Origin: Ignavibacteriales bacterium
GTDB lineage: Bacteria > Bacteroidota > Ignavibacteria > UBA10030 > SZUA-254
NCBI GenBank assembly: GCA_016207985.1
Contig: JACQYX010000066.1
Coordinates: forward strand, 1-5,063
Direction of reading: 5' to 3'
DNA length: 5,063 nt
Positions 1-5,063 of the stretch are shown here, one piece after another. The translations under genes were made by a program, and so were the position numbers. The notes under the pieces were generated by a model, which searched no databases, had not been told where the DNA came from, and saw nothing but the letters and a program-made list of their open reading frames with translations. The stretch's first letter is position 1. Each line of letters begins with the position of its first letter.

Positions 1-118
1 AAATACAAAAAATCGGAATTTAATTCCATCAATTTAAAAAAATTTCGGGGAAAGTCAAAATTAAATAATGGGAGAAACTGAGTTTAGTTTATTATGGATT
101 CTCCGCAAAAAATTTTTC

Positions 119-147
119 TTGACTTTTATAAATAAGAGTCGTATAAT
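119..147 (+). promoter_or_regulatory. Strong sigma70-like promoter of the small RNA candidate
   Basis: A -35 hexamer TTGACT (119-124) and a perfect -10 hexamer TATAAT (142-147) are separated by exactly 17 bases. Eleven of twelve positions match the consensus at the optimal spacing. Transcription would begin about 6-8 bases downstream, near 153-155, which is exactly where the 5' arm of the long inverted repeat starts. There is no plausible protein gene downstream on this strand, so the promoter most likely serves the structured RNA. Its classical form differs from the TAnnTTTG type promoter usual in Bacteroidia. Confidence 0.75.
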
Positions 148-153
148 TAATAC

Positions 154-226
154 GAGCATTAGGCAGGATCCACGGTTTCTGACTTCGCCTCCCAAGTTGG
201 AATGCCCACCTGCCAATGCTCTTTTT
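154..226 (+). ncRNA. Candidate small structured RNA with built-in terminator
   Basis: This is a compact transcript of about 73 nt, read from the preceding promoter. The 5' arm GAGCATTAGGCAGG (154-167) pairs with CCTGCCAATGCTC (209-221), giving 13 base pairs with A161 bulged. TTTTT (222-226) follows at once, so the closing stem also serves as an intrinsic terminator. Inside, CTGACTT (179-185) can pair with AAGTTGG (194-200), leaving an eight-base loop CGCCTCCC (186-193). GGT (174-176) can pair with GCC (204-206). Neither arm is part of a plausible protein. The opposite strand has no T-tract after the stem, so the plus strand is the transcribed one. I recognise no known family: it is not a tRNA (no T-arm), too short for 6S RNA or tmRNA, and lacks the conserved SRP RNA core. 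The function is unknown. The C-rich loop suggests, as inference only, an RNA that base-pairs with purine-rich mRNA sites. Confidence 0.6.
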
Positions 227-260
227 ATTATTATCTCCATACCTCAAGTCAAAATTATCA

Positions 261-299
261 ATAAAAAATTTAAATTCATCGCCATTAAATGTCGATGAA
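261..299 (-). terminator. Weak terminator candidate of the leftward operon
   Basis: TTCATCG (275-281) and CGATGAA (293-299) form a perfect 7 bp inverted repeat around an 11-base loop. Read on the minus strand, the stem is followed by a T-rich run (complement of 261-274, TTTAAATTTTTTAT). It lies about 120 bases beyond the stop codon of the adenosyltransferase gene and could end that operon. The stem is A+T-rich and the T-run is interrupted, so termination would be inefficient. On the plus strand it has no good T-tract. Confidence 0.3.
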
Positions 300-419
300 C
301 GTATTTTCCCATCCCCTGATAATTATCTGAATTAAAGTTCTAAGATGGAATAAAAGTTCGTGATGTAAGTATATATGTGTTTAGTTATCTACAATATACC
401 GGCTCGTTAGGACAGAGGA

Positions 420-974
420 TCAAGAATTTTTACTTCTATATTGTATCCATTTTTGCTCGGATGTATTGCTTATTGTATTCGTCCATCGTGCTAGTATGAA
501 AAGTAAATCTGAAAGGCGATTTAGGTAAACAATCGAATTCTTATGAACGGTTTCTTCATGAGATAAACGTACTACGAAACGTTCAGTGCGGCGGCAAACA
601 GTTCGTGCGAAGTGCAGCATTGAGGCTGTTTTATTACCGCCGGGTAATATGAAATTTTTTAAAGGCTCCAATTTGGGTTCGATCTCATCGATAGATTTTT
701 CGAGTCGAGATATTGAGGACGATAGAAAAGCGGAGTTACTTTTATACTCAGTTGGAGAAGCCAACTCTGTTCCGAATTGAAAAAGATCGTTTTGGATATC
801 TTCAATTATCGTGTCTATTTTTTTGACTATATTAATCGACCGACAAATGCCGAGAACGGTATTCAATTCATCAACCGTGCCGTAAGCCTCGATGCGAAGC
901 GAGTCCTTCGGAACTCTTCTGCCTCCTAAAAGAGATGTCTCACCTTTATCACCGGTTTTAGTATAAATTTTCAA
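420..974 (-). CDS. pduO: Cob(I)alamin/cob(I)yrinate adenosyltransferase, PduO type
   Basis: This enzyme transfers the 5'-deoxyadenosyl group of ATP to Co(I) corrinoid, making adenosylcobalamin in the cytoplasm for B12-dependent enzymes. The 184-residue product has the size of a single-domain PduO/ATR protein. The N-terminal ATP-binding segment YTKTGDKGETSLLGG (4-18) is typical, followed by AYGTVDELN (30-38) with D35. The middle has NFILPGG (107-113) with F108. Then comes R124-x3-RR (128-129) with E131, and YLNRLSDLLF (150-159) with N152. F108, R124, R128 and N152 line up with the Lactobacillus PduO residues F112, R128, R132 and N156 with a constant shift of four, so the active site looks intact. 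The start is TTG: the family begins with this same KIYTKTGDKG segment and no ATG lies just upstream. It sits 12 bases after the peptidase gene and is probably co-transcribed with it. No riboswitch is visible. The family call is secure. The symbol is the family name, and the preferred corrinoid substrate is not known from sequence. Confidence 0.93.
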   Translation of the reverse strand: MKIYTKTGDKGETSLLGGRRVPKDSLRIEAYGTVDELNTVLGICRSINIVKKIDTIIEDIQNDLFQFGTELASPTEYKSNSAFLSSSISRLEKSIDEIEPKLEPLKNFILPGGNKTASMLHFARTVCRRTERFVVRLSHEETVHKNSIVYLNRLSDLLFILARWTNTISNTSEQKWIQYRSKNS

Positions 975-986
975 TTGATAAGAACG

Positions 987-2369
987 CTAATATTTTTTGT
1001 TCAGATATTTTGGCAGCTCATTATAAAAATGAACGACTGTTTTAATACCGTTAAAGAAATTGTCAAGAGAAATAAATTCGTTGGGTGCATGAGCGTTTTC
1101 ATTGGGGAGACCGAAACCAAGAAGTATAGTATCGATACCTAACAATTTTTTAAATTTCACTACGATTGGAATCGATCCACCTTCCCGCTGATACAACGGT
1201 TTTTCCCCGAATCCTTTTTCAAGTGCAACAACTGCGGCTTGCATACCCGGACAATCGATCGGCGTAATAGCTGGTTCACCGCCATGCAGATTTTGAACGG
1301 TGACTTGAACGGTTTTTGGTGAAATTTTCTTTATATATTTTTCAAATAATTTTGCTATCTTGCTCGGCTTCTGATCGGGTACCAAACGCATCGAAATCTT
1401 TGCTGAAGCCTTTGATGGAAGAACGGTTTTCGCACCATCACCTATAAATCCACCCCAGATTCCATTACACTCGAGCGTTGGGCGCGCCCATAATCGTTCG
1501 AGCGTAGTGAACCCCTTTTCACCATGAAGTGATCTTACTCCCAACTCCTTTGCGTATTTTTTATCGCTCCAAGGTAACTTCTTGAACGATGTTCTTTCTT
1601 CCTTAGCCAATTTCCTAACATCATCATAAAATCCGGGAATTGTGACTTTCCCATTTTTATCATGAAGTTTTGTGATTATCTCGGCAAGTGCTTGAATGGG
1701 ATTTTGTATCGAGCCGCCGTACGAACCTGAGTGCAAATCTTTATTCGGTCCAACCAAATCAATTTGCATATATTGGAGACCACGTAATCCGTAACAAATA
1801 GACGGTACACCTTTCGCAAACATCGAAGTATCCGATATGAGAACTAAATCTGCCCGAAGAAGTTCTTTATGATTTTTGATGAACGGCTCGAGGTGTGTGC
1901 TGCCGACTTCCTCTTCTCCTTCAAGTATCATCTTTATATTAATTGGTAGAGCGCCCACATTTTTCATAAACGCTTTTATACCCGAAAGATGTATAAAGAT
2001 CTGTCCCTTATCATCGGTTGCGCCTCTCGCAAATAAATTTCCATCCCGGACGGTTCCTTCGAAAGGGGGTGATGTCCACAATTCCAATGGCTCAGCCGGT
2101 TGAACATCGTAATGACCGTAGAGCAATACAGTTGGTTTTCCGGGAACATTCAGCCAATCTGCATAAACGATCGGATGACCTTCGGTAGGAAATATCTGCA
2201 CATTATTCATCCCAAGTTGCTGCAGATACTGAACAAGCCAACTTGCGCAATGCTCCACGTCGGGCTTGTTTTCCGGTTTAGTGCTGACACTCGGTATCGT
2301 AAGTAATGTCTTAATCTCCTCAAGAAAATTTGTATGATTATGTTCGATGTATTGTAATATACGTTCCAT
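987..2369 (-). CDS. M20-family metallodipeptidase
   Basis: This is a cytosolic zinc-dependent exopeptidase of the M20 family, in the carnosinase/CNDP-like dipeptidase branch. It probably hydrolyses dipeptides or N-acylated amino acids; the substrate cannot be read from sequence. The 460-residue length is normal. Metal and catalytic residues are in place: H86 and D88 in YGHYDVQP, bridging D119 in ARGATDDKGQ, the general base E153 with ligand E154 in EGEEEVGS, D180 in LISD, and H427 in NENAHAPNEF. The lid/dimerisation domain carries DLHSGSYGG (211-219, H213) and SMRLVP (326-331, R328), which help bind substrate in the carnosinase group. QREGGSIP (394-401) is also characteristic. There is no signal peptide. 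The ATG at 2369 is well placed, although upstream there is no real Shine-Dalgarno. It is the first gene of a leftward pair with the adenosyltransferase. I see no functional link between the two beyond co-transcription. Confidence 0.93.
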   Translation of the reverse strand: MERILQYIEHNHTNFLEEIKTLLTIPSVSTKPENKPDVEHCASWLVQYLQQLGMNNVQIFPTEGHPIVYADWLNVPGKPTVLLYGHYDVQPAEPLELWTSPPFEGTVRDGNLFARGATDDKGQIFIHLSGIKAFMKNVGALPINIKMILEGEEEVGSTHLEPFIKNHKELLRADLVLISDTSMFAKGVPSICYGLRGLQYMQIDLVGPNKDLHSGSYGGSIQNPIQALAEIITKLHDKNGKVTIPGFYDDVRKLAKEERTSFKKLPWSDKKYAKELGVRSLHGEKGFTTLERLWARPTLECNGIWGGFIGDGAKTVLPSKASAKISMRLVPDQKPSKIAKLFEKYIKKISPKTVQVTVQNLHGGEPAITPIDCPGMQAAVVALEKGFGEKPLYQREGGSIPIVVKFKKLLGIDTILLGFGLPNENAHAPNEFISLDNFFNGIKTVVHFYNELPKYLNKKY

Positions 2370-2418
2370 TGATTTACCAAAATTGAGACGCAGTAATGAG
2401 GTTTAATGAAGTAGGTTT

Positions 2419-2447
2419 AATATAATAAAGCCTAAGTGTAGTTGCAA
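2419..2447 (-). promoter_or_regulatory. Promoter of the dipeptidase-adenosyltransferase operon
   Basis: On the minus strand, TTGCAA (2442-2447) and TATATT (2419-2424) are spaced by 17 bases, a good sigma70-like match at four and five of six positions. Transcription would start near 2412 and give a leader of about 40 bases before the ATG at 2369. No operator or riboswitch is apparent in that leader. Confidence 0.5.
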
Positions 2448-2498
2448 GAACAATAATCATGGAAATTAATCACAAAAAATGGTACCCACACTCTCTTT

Positions 2499-2527
2499 TT
2501 GGTAATAGATGAAGATTTTTTTATCTT
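2499..2527 (+). promoter_or_regulatory. Weak promoter candidate for the ccsA-like gene
   Basis: TTGGTA (2499-2504) and TATCTT (2522-2527) are 17 bases apart, each matching four of six consensus positions. Initiation near 2534 would leave a leader of about 20 bases before the ATG at 2553. It would exclude a start at the upstream TTG (2499), which overlaps the -35 box. In so A+T-rich a region such matches can be chance. Confidence 0.22.
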
Positions 2528-2552
2528 ATTTGCCAGAAAAATTATCATACAT

Positions 2553-3377
2553 ATGCGATTTTTTATCAATTTATTCGAAATAATCCTCCCATTTTCCTAC
2601 TTTTCCACAATCTGGGTATATGCCAAAGCATTTTTTCAAAGTAAGAAAATTGCAGAGACTGTCAAGACTCCATTATTGTATCTAACTCTTACTTGCCACG
2701 CTGTATATATTATTATCCGCACAGTGGAATATAACCATCCACCGATCACAACAATATTTGAGATTTTGTCATTAATAGCATTTACGGTAATTTTAACATA
2801 CGCTTATATTGAAATTAAAACGAAGAATAAATCTACCGGGTATTTTATTCTAATATTTCCATTCATATTTCAGTCAATCTCATCTTTATTCATAAGAGAA
2901 TTGATCGAGGTTCCACAAGTTTTACGAAGCTACCTGCTTGGATTTCATGTATCCAGTGCACTGATAGGTTATGCAGCTATTACAATCTCAGCGGTATACG
3001 GATTTTTATATTTAATGTTGTACCACGACATTAAATCGAGCCACTTCACCGTAGTTTATAAACGACTACCGAATCTTGAAATGTTGGAGCGGATGAGTTT
3101 TACCGGTACATTATTCGGTTTTATTTTGTTGACAATCGCCATCGTTGTCGGCTTCATTTGGTTACCTAAAGCCATCGAAAATTTTTCTTATGCCGATCCA
3201 AAATTAATCGGCACCATGGTGGTCTGGTTCATCTATGCTATCGGCTTAACTGCTAAGAAAATTATCGGCTGGCGGGGGAGACGCATAATGGTGCTTTCAC
3301 TGATTGGCTTTGCTATTACAATTTTATCGATGACTATTGTAAACATGTTCTTTAGTGGATTTCACAAGTTTTATTAA
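2553..3377 (+). CDS. CcsA/HemX-like cytochrome c assembly membrane protein
   Basis: This is a polytopic inner-membrane protein of the CcsA/CcmC/HemX superfamily, linked to heme handling and cytochrome c assembly. I start it at ATG 2553 (274 residues), which places the first helix (LFEIILPFSYFSTIWVYAKA) near the N-terminus as in HemX. An in-frame TTG at 2499 would add 18 residues of no family character. From ATG 2553, eight hydrophobic segments lie at roughly 3-27, 40-57, 66-87, 97-113, 127-156, 183-203, 218-232 and 245-268. Histidines H49 (LTCHAVYI), H132 (LGFHVSSALIGYAA) and H271 (FFSGFHKFY) occupy positions conserved in the family and could ligate heme. The tryptophan-rich WWD heme motif of true CcsA is absent, which points to the HemX branch. 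Bacillus subtilis HemX, also encoded beside hemA, lowers glutamyl-tRNA reductase levels. The same role here is only inference. It is followed by hemA after 74 bases. Confidence 0.85.
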   Translation: MRFFINLFEIILPFSYFSTIWVYAKAFFQSKKIAETVKTPLLYLTLTCHAVYIIIRTVEYNHPPITTIFEILSLIAFTVILTYAYIEIKTKNKSTGYFILIFPFIFQSISSLFIRELIEVPQVLRSYLLGFHVSSALIGYAAITISAVYGFLYLMLYHDIKSSHFTVVYKRLPNLEMLERMSFTGTLFGFILLTIAIVVGFIWLPKAIENFSYADPKLIGTMVVWFIYAIGLTAKKIIGWRGRRIMVLSLIGFAITILSMTIVNMFFSGFHKFY

Positions 3378-3397
3378 ATTGGAGACAAAGGATTATA

Positions 3398-3429
3398 GAT
3401 TGTAACCGAACATTACAATCAAGTATCAT
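3398..3429 (+). promoter_or_regulatory. Perfect inverted repeat over a candidate hemA promoter
   Basis: GATTGTAA (3398-3405) and TTACAATC (3413-3420) form a perfect 8 bp inverted repeat with a 7-base spacer in the short gap before hemA. A candidate promoter, TTGTAA (3400-3405) and TATCAT (3424-3429) with an 18-base spacer, overlaps it, so the repeat would cover the -35 box and the spacer. That is a typical site for a dimeric regulator. The alternative is an mRNA hairpin in a transcript that reads through from the ccsA-like gene. No T-tract follows, so it is not a terminator. I cannot assign a regulator. Confidence 0.35.
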
Positions 3430-3451
3430 TATCACCAGATCCGACGTTCTT

Positions 3452-4309
3452 ATGAATATATTCTGTCTTGGCATTAATCATCGCACAGCACCTATCGAGG
3501 TCCGAGAGAAGTTATGGTTTTCTTCGACTGAACTTCCTTTTGTTCTTTCTGACTTAAAAGAAAAACACTTCAGAGAGCTTGTCCTCGTTTCTACCTGCAA
3601 CCGAACTGAATTATACTTCGTTAGTGAGCAAATAACAAACAACGACTCGCTCTGGAAAATTCTTTCGGCACAAAAGAATGTCGAAAATGATGTCCATGGT
3701 AGTCATTTCTATTTGCTGACATCACTATCAGCCGTTAAACACCTTTTCGGCGTTACCTCGGGTATCGATTCGATGGTATTAGGTGACGTTCAGATACTCA
3801 ATCAGATGAAGGAAGCTTTTAGTTTAGCTCAACAAAATCAAGCGACCGGGCTTCTATTAAATCGTTTATTCACTACGGCATTCCGCGTTGGGAAACGTGC
3901 ACGAACCGAAACCGAGATAGGTGAAGGAGCGGTATCGGTGAGTTACGCTGCCGCTGAGCTTGCATCAAAGATTTTTGAAGACCTTACGAAACATACAGCG
4001 CTGCTTATTGGTGCAGGTGAAACTGGAGAATTAACCGCAAAACACTTAGCAAGCAGAAATTTAGGAAATATCCTCATCTCCAACCGAACACGTAAACGAG
4101 CGGAAGAGCTTGCAGCAACGCTCAATGGAGATGTGATTGATTTTGAAAAACTGTTAGAAGCACTTGATCGCGTCGATATTGTCATCAGCTCGGTAGAATC
4201 ACCTGAATATATTCTTAAGGTAAAAGATATTCGTCAAAAGATGAAAACACGTGGTAATAGACCATTATTTATAAACAGTTTAAAGCATGGTACGATTCGT
4301 TGGAAGTAA
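3452..4309 (+). pseudogene. hemA: Glutamyl-tRNA reductase, 5' part of a broken hemA
   Basis: GluTR reduces glutamyl-tRNA(Glu) with NADPH to glutamate-1-semialdehyde, the first committed step of C5-pathway tetrapyrrole synthesis. This frame encodes the catalytic domain: LGINHRTAPIEVREK (6-20), then STCNRTELY (47-55) with the nucleophile C49, then GIDSMVLGDVQIL (104-116) and VGKRARTETEIGEGAVSVSYAA (146-167). The NADPH domain follows, with the Rossmann loop LLIGAGETGELTAKHL (184-199), NRTRKRAEEL (211-220) and ISSVESPEYIL (245-255). Family similarity stops at RPLFI (270-274), where the usual DxAVPRD(I/V) segment should follow. The last residues, NSLKHGTIRWK, are out-of-frame reading of the downstream part, and the frame ends at TAA 4307. 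At 285 residues it is far short of the usual 415-430 and lacks the dimerisation domain. It begins at ATG 3452 with no Shine-Dalgarno. All visible catalytic residues are intact, so the lesion looks recent or may be an assembly error. Confidence 0.88.
4262..4285 (+). other. Predicted deletion and frameshift junction in hemA
   Basis: Upstream of here the family matches in the frame of ATG 3452 (RPLFI, ending 4273). Downstream it matches in the frame of 4261 (IIYKQFKAWYDSLEVTPTIQ, from 4264). The frame shifts at this point, and about 50 codons expected between the two parts are absent. In the downstream frame a TAG stop lies at 4258-4260, so that frame opens only at 4261. The bases ATTATTTATA (4264-4273) can be read plausibly in either frame. 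That would fit a deletion between two short direct repeats, but it cannot be shown without an intact copy. Confidence 0.75.
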
Positions 4310-4566
4310 CTCCGACTATCCAACAGTTGAGGGATCAGTTCGAGGTGATTCGCAAAACTGAAGTTGAAAAGCATCTTCATCACTTCGCAGCAGATGAACA
4401 TGAAACAATTGAAATTCTAACAAGACGCATCGTCAATAAAATTCTTCACACTCCGATGGTTAACTTGAAAAACGGCACAGGCGAACAGATGGACGACGAG
4501 ATCCGCTCAAAGATTCATACACTGCGACATTTATTTGGCTTAGACAAAAAAACTCATTTAAAATGA
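4300..4566 (+). pseudogene. hemA: Glutamyl-tRNA reductase, 3' part of a broken hemA
   Basis: This frame encodes the C-terminal dimerisation domain of GluTR. The family pattern begins upstream of any start codon, at about 4264 (FKAWYDSLEV), and continues with TPTIQQLRDQFEVIRKTEVE, a helical stretch, [16 protein letters not shown] and the typical end [10 protein letters not shown]. The coordinates give the first possible initiator, a TTG at 4300 that overlaps the TAA of the upstream part. Independent translation from it would need coupled re-initiation, and the product would have no catalytic or NADPH domain. Joined with the upstream part plus roughly 50 missing codons, the length would be about 420 residues, the normal size. 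The TGA stop overlaps the ATG of hemC in ATGA, showing that the original operon structure downstream is preserved. Confidence 0.85.
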
Positions 4567-5063
4567 AACACAAAAATAGAATAATCATTGGTACACGCGG
4601 GAGCCAGCTCGCACTATGGCAAGCAGAATGGTTGAAGAACGAACTCGCCAATCATTTTCCCGATCTTACAATAGATATAGAAATCATCAAAACGACCGGT
4701 GATAAAATTCTGGATTCACCACTTTCAAAAATCGGTGATAAAGGATTATTCACGAAAGAAATCGAACATGCACTTCTTGAATCTAGAATCGATCTTGCCG
4801 TTCATAGTTTAAAAGATCTGCCAACTACACTTCCGACTGGATTGACAATCTGTGCTATCACAAAACGTGAAGATGTTCATGATGTGTTTATCTCACATCC
4901 TCAAAAAAAATATCTCCGACTTTGCGATGTCCCCGAAACAGGTAAAATTGCTACAGGAAGTCTGCGGAGAAAGAGTCAATTGCTGCATTGGCGGTCAAAA
5001 TTGGAAATTATCGATCTGCGAGGAAACTTAAATACCCGATTTGCCAAGCTTGAAGCATCCGAT
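4563..5063 (+). CDS. hemC: Porphobilinogen deaminase (hydroxymethylbilane synthase), partial
   Basis: HemC joins four porphobilinogen molecules into hydroxymethylbilane in the cytoplasm, using a covalent dipyrromethane cofactor. The first 167 codons are present and the gene runs off the right end of the window. Motifs in order: [14 protein letters not shown] (8-21, R12), [15 protein letters not shown] (57-71), [12 protein letters not shown] (77-88) with the catalytic aspartate D85 (E. coli D84), [10 protein letters not shown] (131-140) with R135 and R136, and [14 protein letters not shown] (150-163) with R153 and R159. These match the E. coli cofactor- and substrate-binding arginines. The cofactor-binding cysteine lies beyond the window. 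The ATG overlaps the TGA of hemA by four bases, so translation is probably coupled to that of the hemA 3' part. Nothing in the visible part is damaged. Confidence 0.96.
   Translation, partial: MKHKNRIIIGTRGSQLALWQAEWLKNELANHFPDLTIDIEIIKTTGDKILDSPLSKIGDKGLFTKEIEHALLESRIDLAVHSLKDLPTTLPTGLTICAITKREDVHDVFISHPQKKYLRLCDVPETGKIATGSLRRKSQLLHWRSKLEIIDLRGNLNTRFAKLEASD

Larger units (their letters stand above)
1..419. other. Non-coding left-end region
   Basis: This stretch is very A+T-rich and contains no open frame that looks like a real protein. A 76-codon frame at 68-298 is low-complexity, has no recognisable motif and runs straight through a strong promoter and a hairpin, so I leave it out. The supported contents are the promoter at 119-147, the small RNA candidate at about 154-226 and a weak leftward terminator candidate at 261-299. 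Positions 300-419, between that hairpin and the end of the adenosyltransferase gene, show nothing I can name. Positions 1-67 include only a short near-palindrome (15-27), also unassigned. Confidence 0.6.

Noticed and set aside
154..221. tRNA-like reading of the RNA candidate, with a 7 bp terminal stem GAGCATT/AATGCTC
   Set aside because: There is no T-loop (GTTCRA), no D-arm and no anticodon arm at the right distances, and a T-tract follows instead of a discriminator and CCA.
186..221. Twister ribozyme resemblance (strings TCCCAAG and CTGCCAATGC)
   Set aside because: These strings occur in twister RNAs, but here their order is reversed. I cannot find the conserved UAA cleavage segment or the two pseudoknot partners, so the likeness is probably chance.
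68..298. 76-codon plus-strand open frame in the left intergenic region
   Set aside because: It has no motif and a low-complexity composition, and it runs through a strong promoter and the stem of the RNA candidate. It is best explained as a chance frame.
331..366. Imperfect direct repeat ATTAAAGTTCTAAGATG / ATAAAAGTTCGTGATG
   Set aside because: There are only two copies, with several mismatches in A+T-rich sequence, and no array or nearby gene start gives it meaning.
2459..2512. 17-codon open frame (MEINHKKWYPHSLFGNR) before the ccsA-like gene, as a leader peptide
   Set aside because: It has no regulatory codon run, no attenuator hairpin and no ribosome binding site, and such short frames are common by chance.
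2499..2552. Upstream TTG (2499) as the start of the ccsA-like protein
   Set aside because: The additional 18 residues have no family likeness, and the ATG at 2553 places the first helix as in HemX.
3452..4566. Programmed ribosomal frameshift joining the two hemA frames
   Set aside because: About 50 family codons are physically missing at the junction, and there is no slippery heptamer with a downstream structure. Frameshifting would not give a normal GluTR.

Overview
The window is a piece of an A+T-rich bacterial chromosome. It carries housekeeping metabolism rather than an obvious accessory island. Gene content (C5-pathway glutamyl-tRNA reductase, porphobilinogen deaminase, a CcsA/HemX-type membrane protein directly before hemA, a PduO-type cobalamin adenosyltransferase and an M20 dipeptidase) and the near absence of Shine-Dalgarno sequences fit the Bacteroidota/Chlorobiota/Ignavibacteriota group. 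That placement is an inference from gene style and is not proven by any marker here.

Layout. Positions 1-419 hold no convincing protein gene. They do hold a strong sigma70-like promoter (119-147) that fires into a compact, self-closing structure ending in a T-tract (about 154-226). I read this as a small non-coding RNA gene. A weak hairpin (261-299) could terminate the leftward operon. Positions 420-2369 are a two-gene leftward operon: an M20 metallopeptidase followed 12 bases later by a cob(I)alamin adenosyltransferase that starts with TTG. A divergent intergenic region (2370-2552) has a good leftward promoter. Rightward from 2553 come a CcsA/HemX-like eight-helix membrane protein, hemA (glutamyl-tRNA reductase) and hemC (porphobilinogen deaminase, cut by the window end). 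hemA and hemC overlap by four bases.

How they work together. HemA makes glutamate-1-semialdehyde precursor from Glu-tRNA and HemC polymerises porphobilinogen, so the rightward cluster is the entry to heme and other tetrapyrroles. The HemX-like protein is the usual membrane partner gene at this spot. The leftward adenosyltransferase acts on another tetrapyrrole, cobalamin.

The main anomalies are two. First, hemA is broken. It matches the family up to the end of the NADPH domain, then jumps in another frame straight to the C-terminal dimerisation domain. About 50 codons are missing, including the usual VPRD(I/V)-type segment. Second, the small RNA candidate near the left end has a closing stem and a predicted C-rich apical loop.
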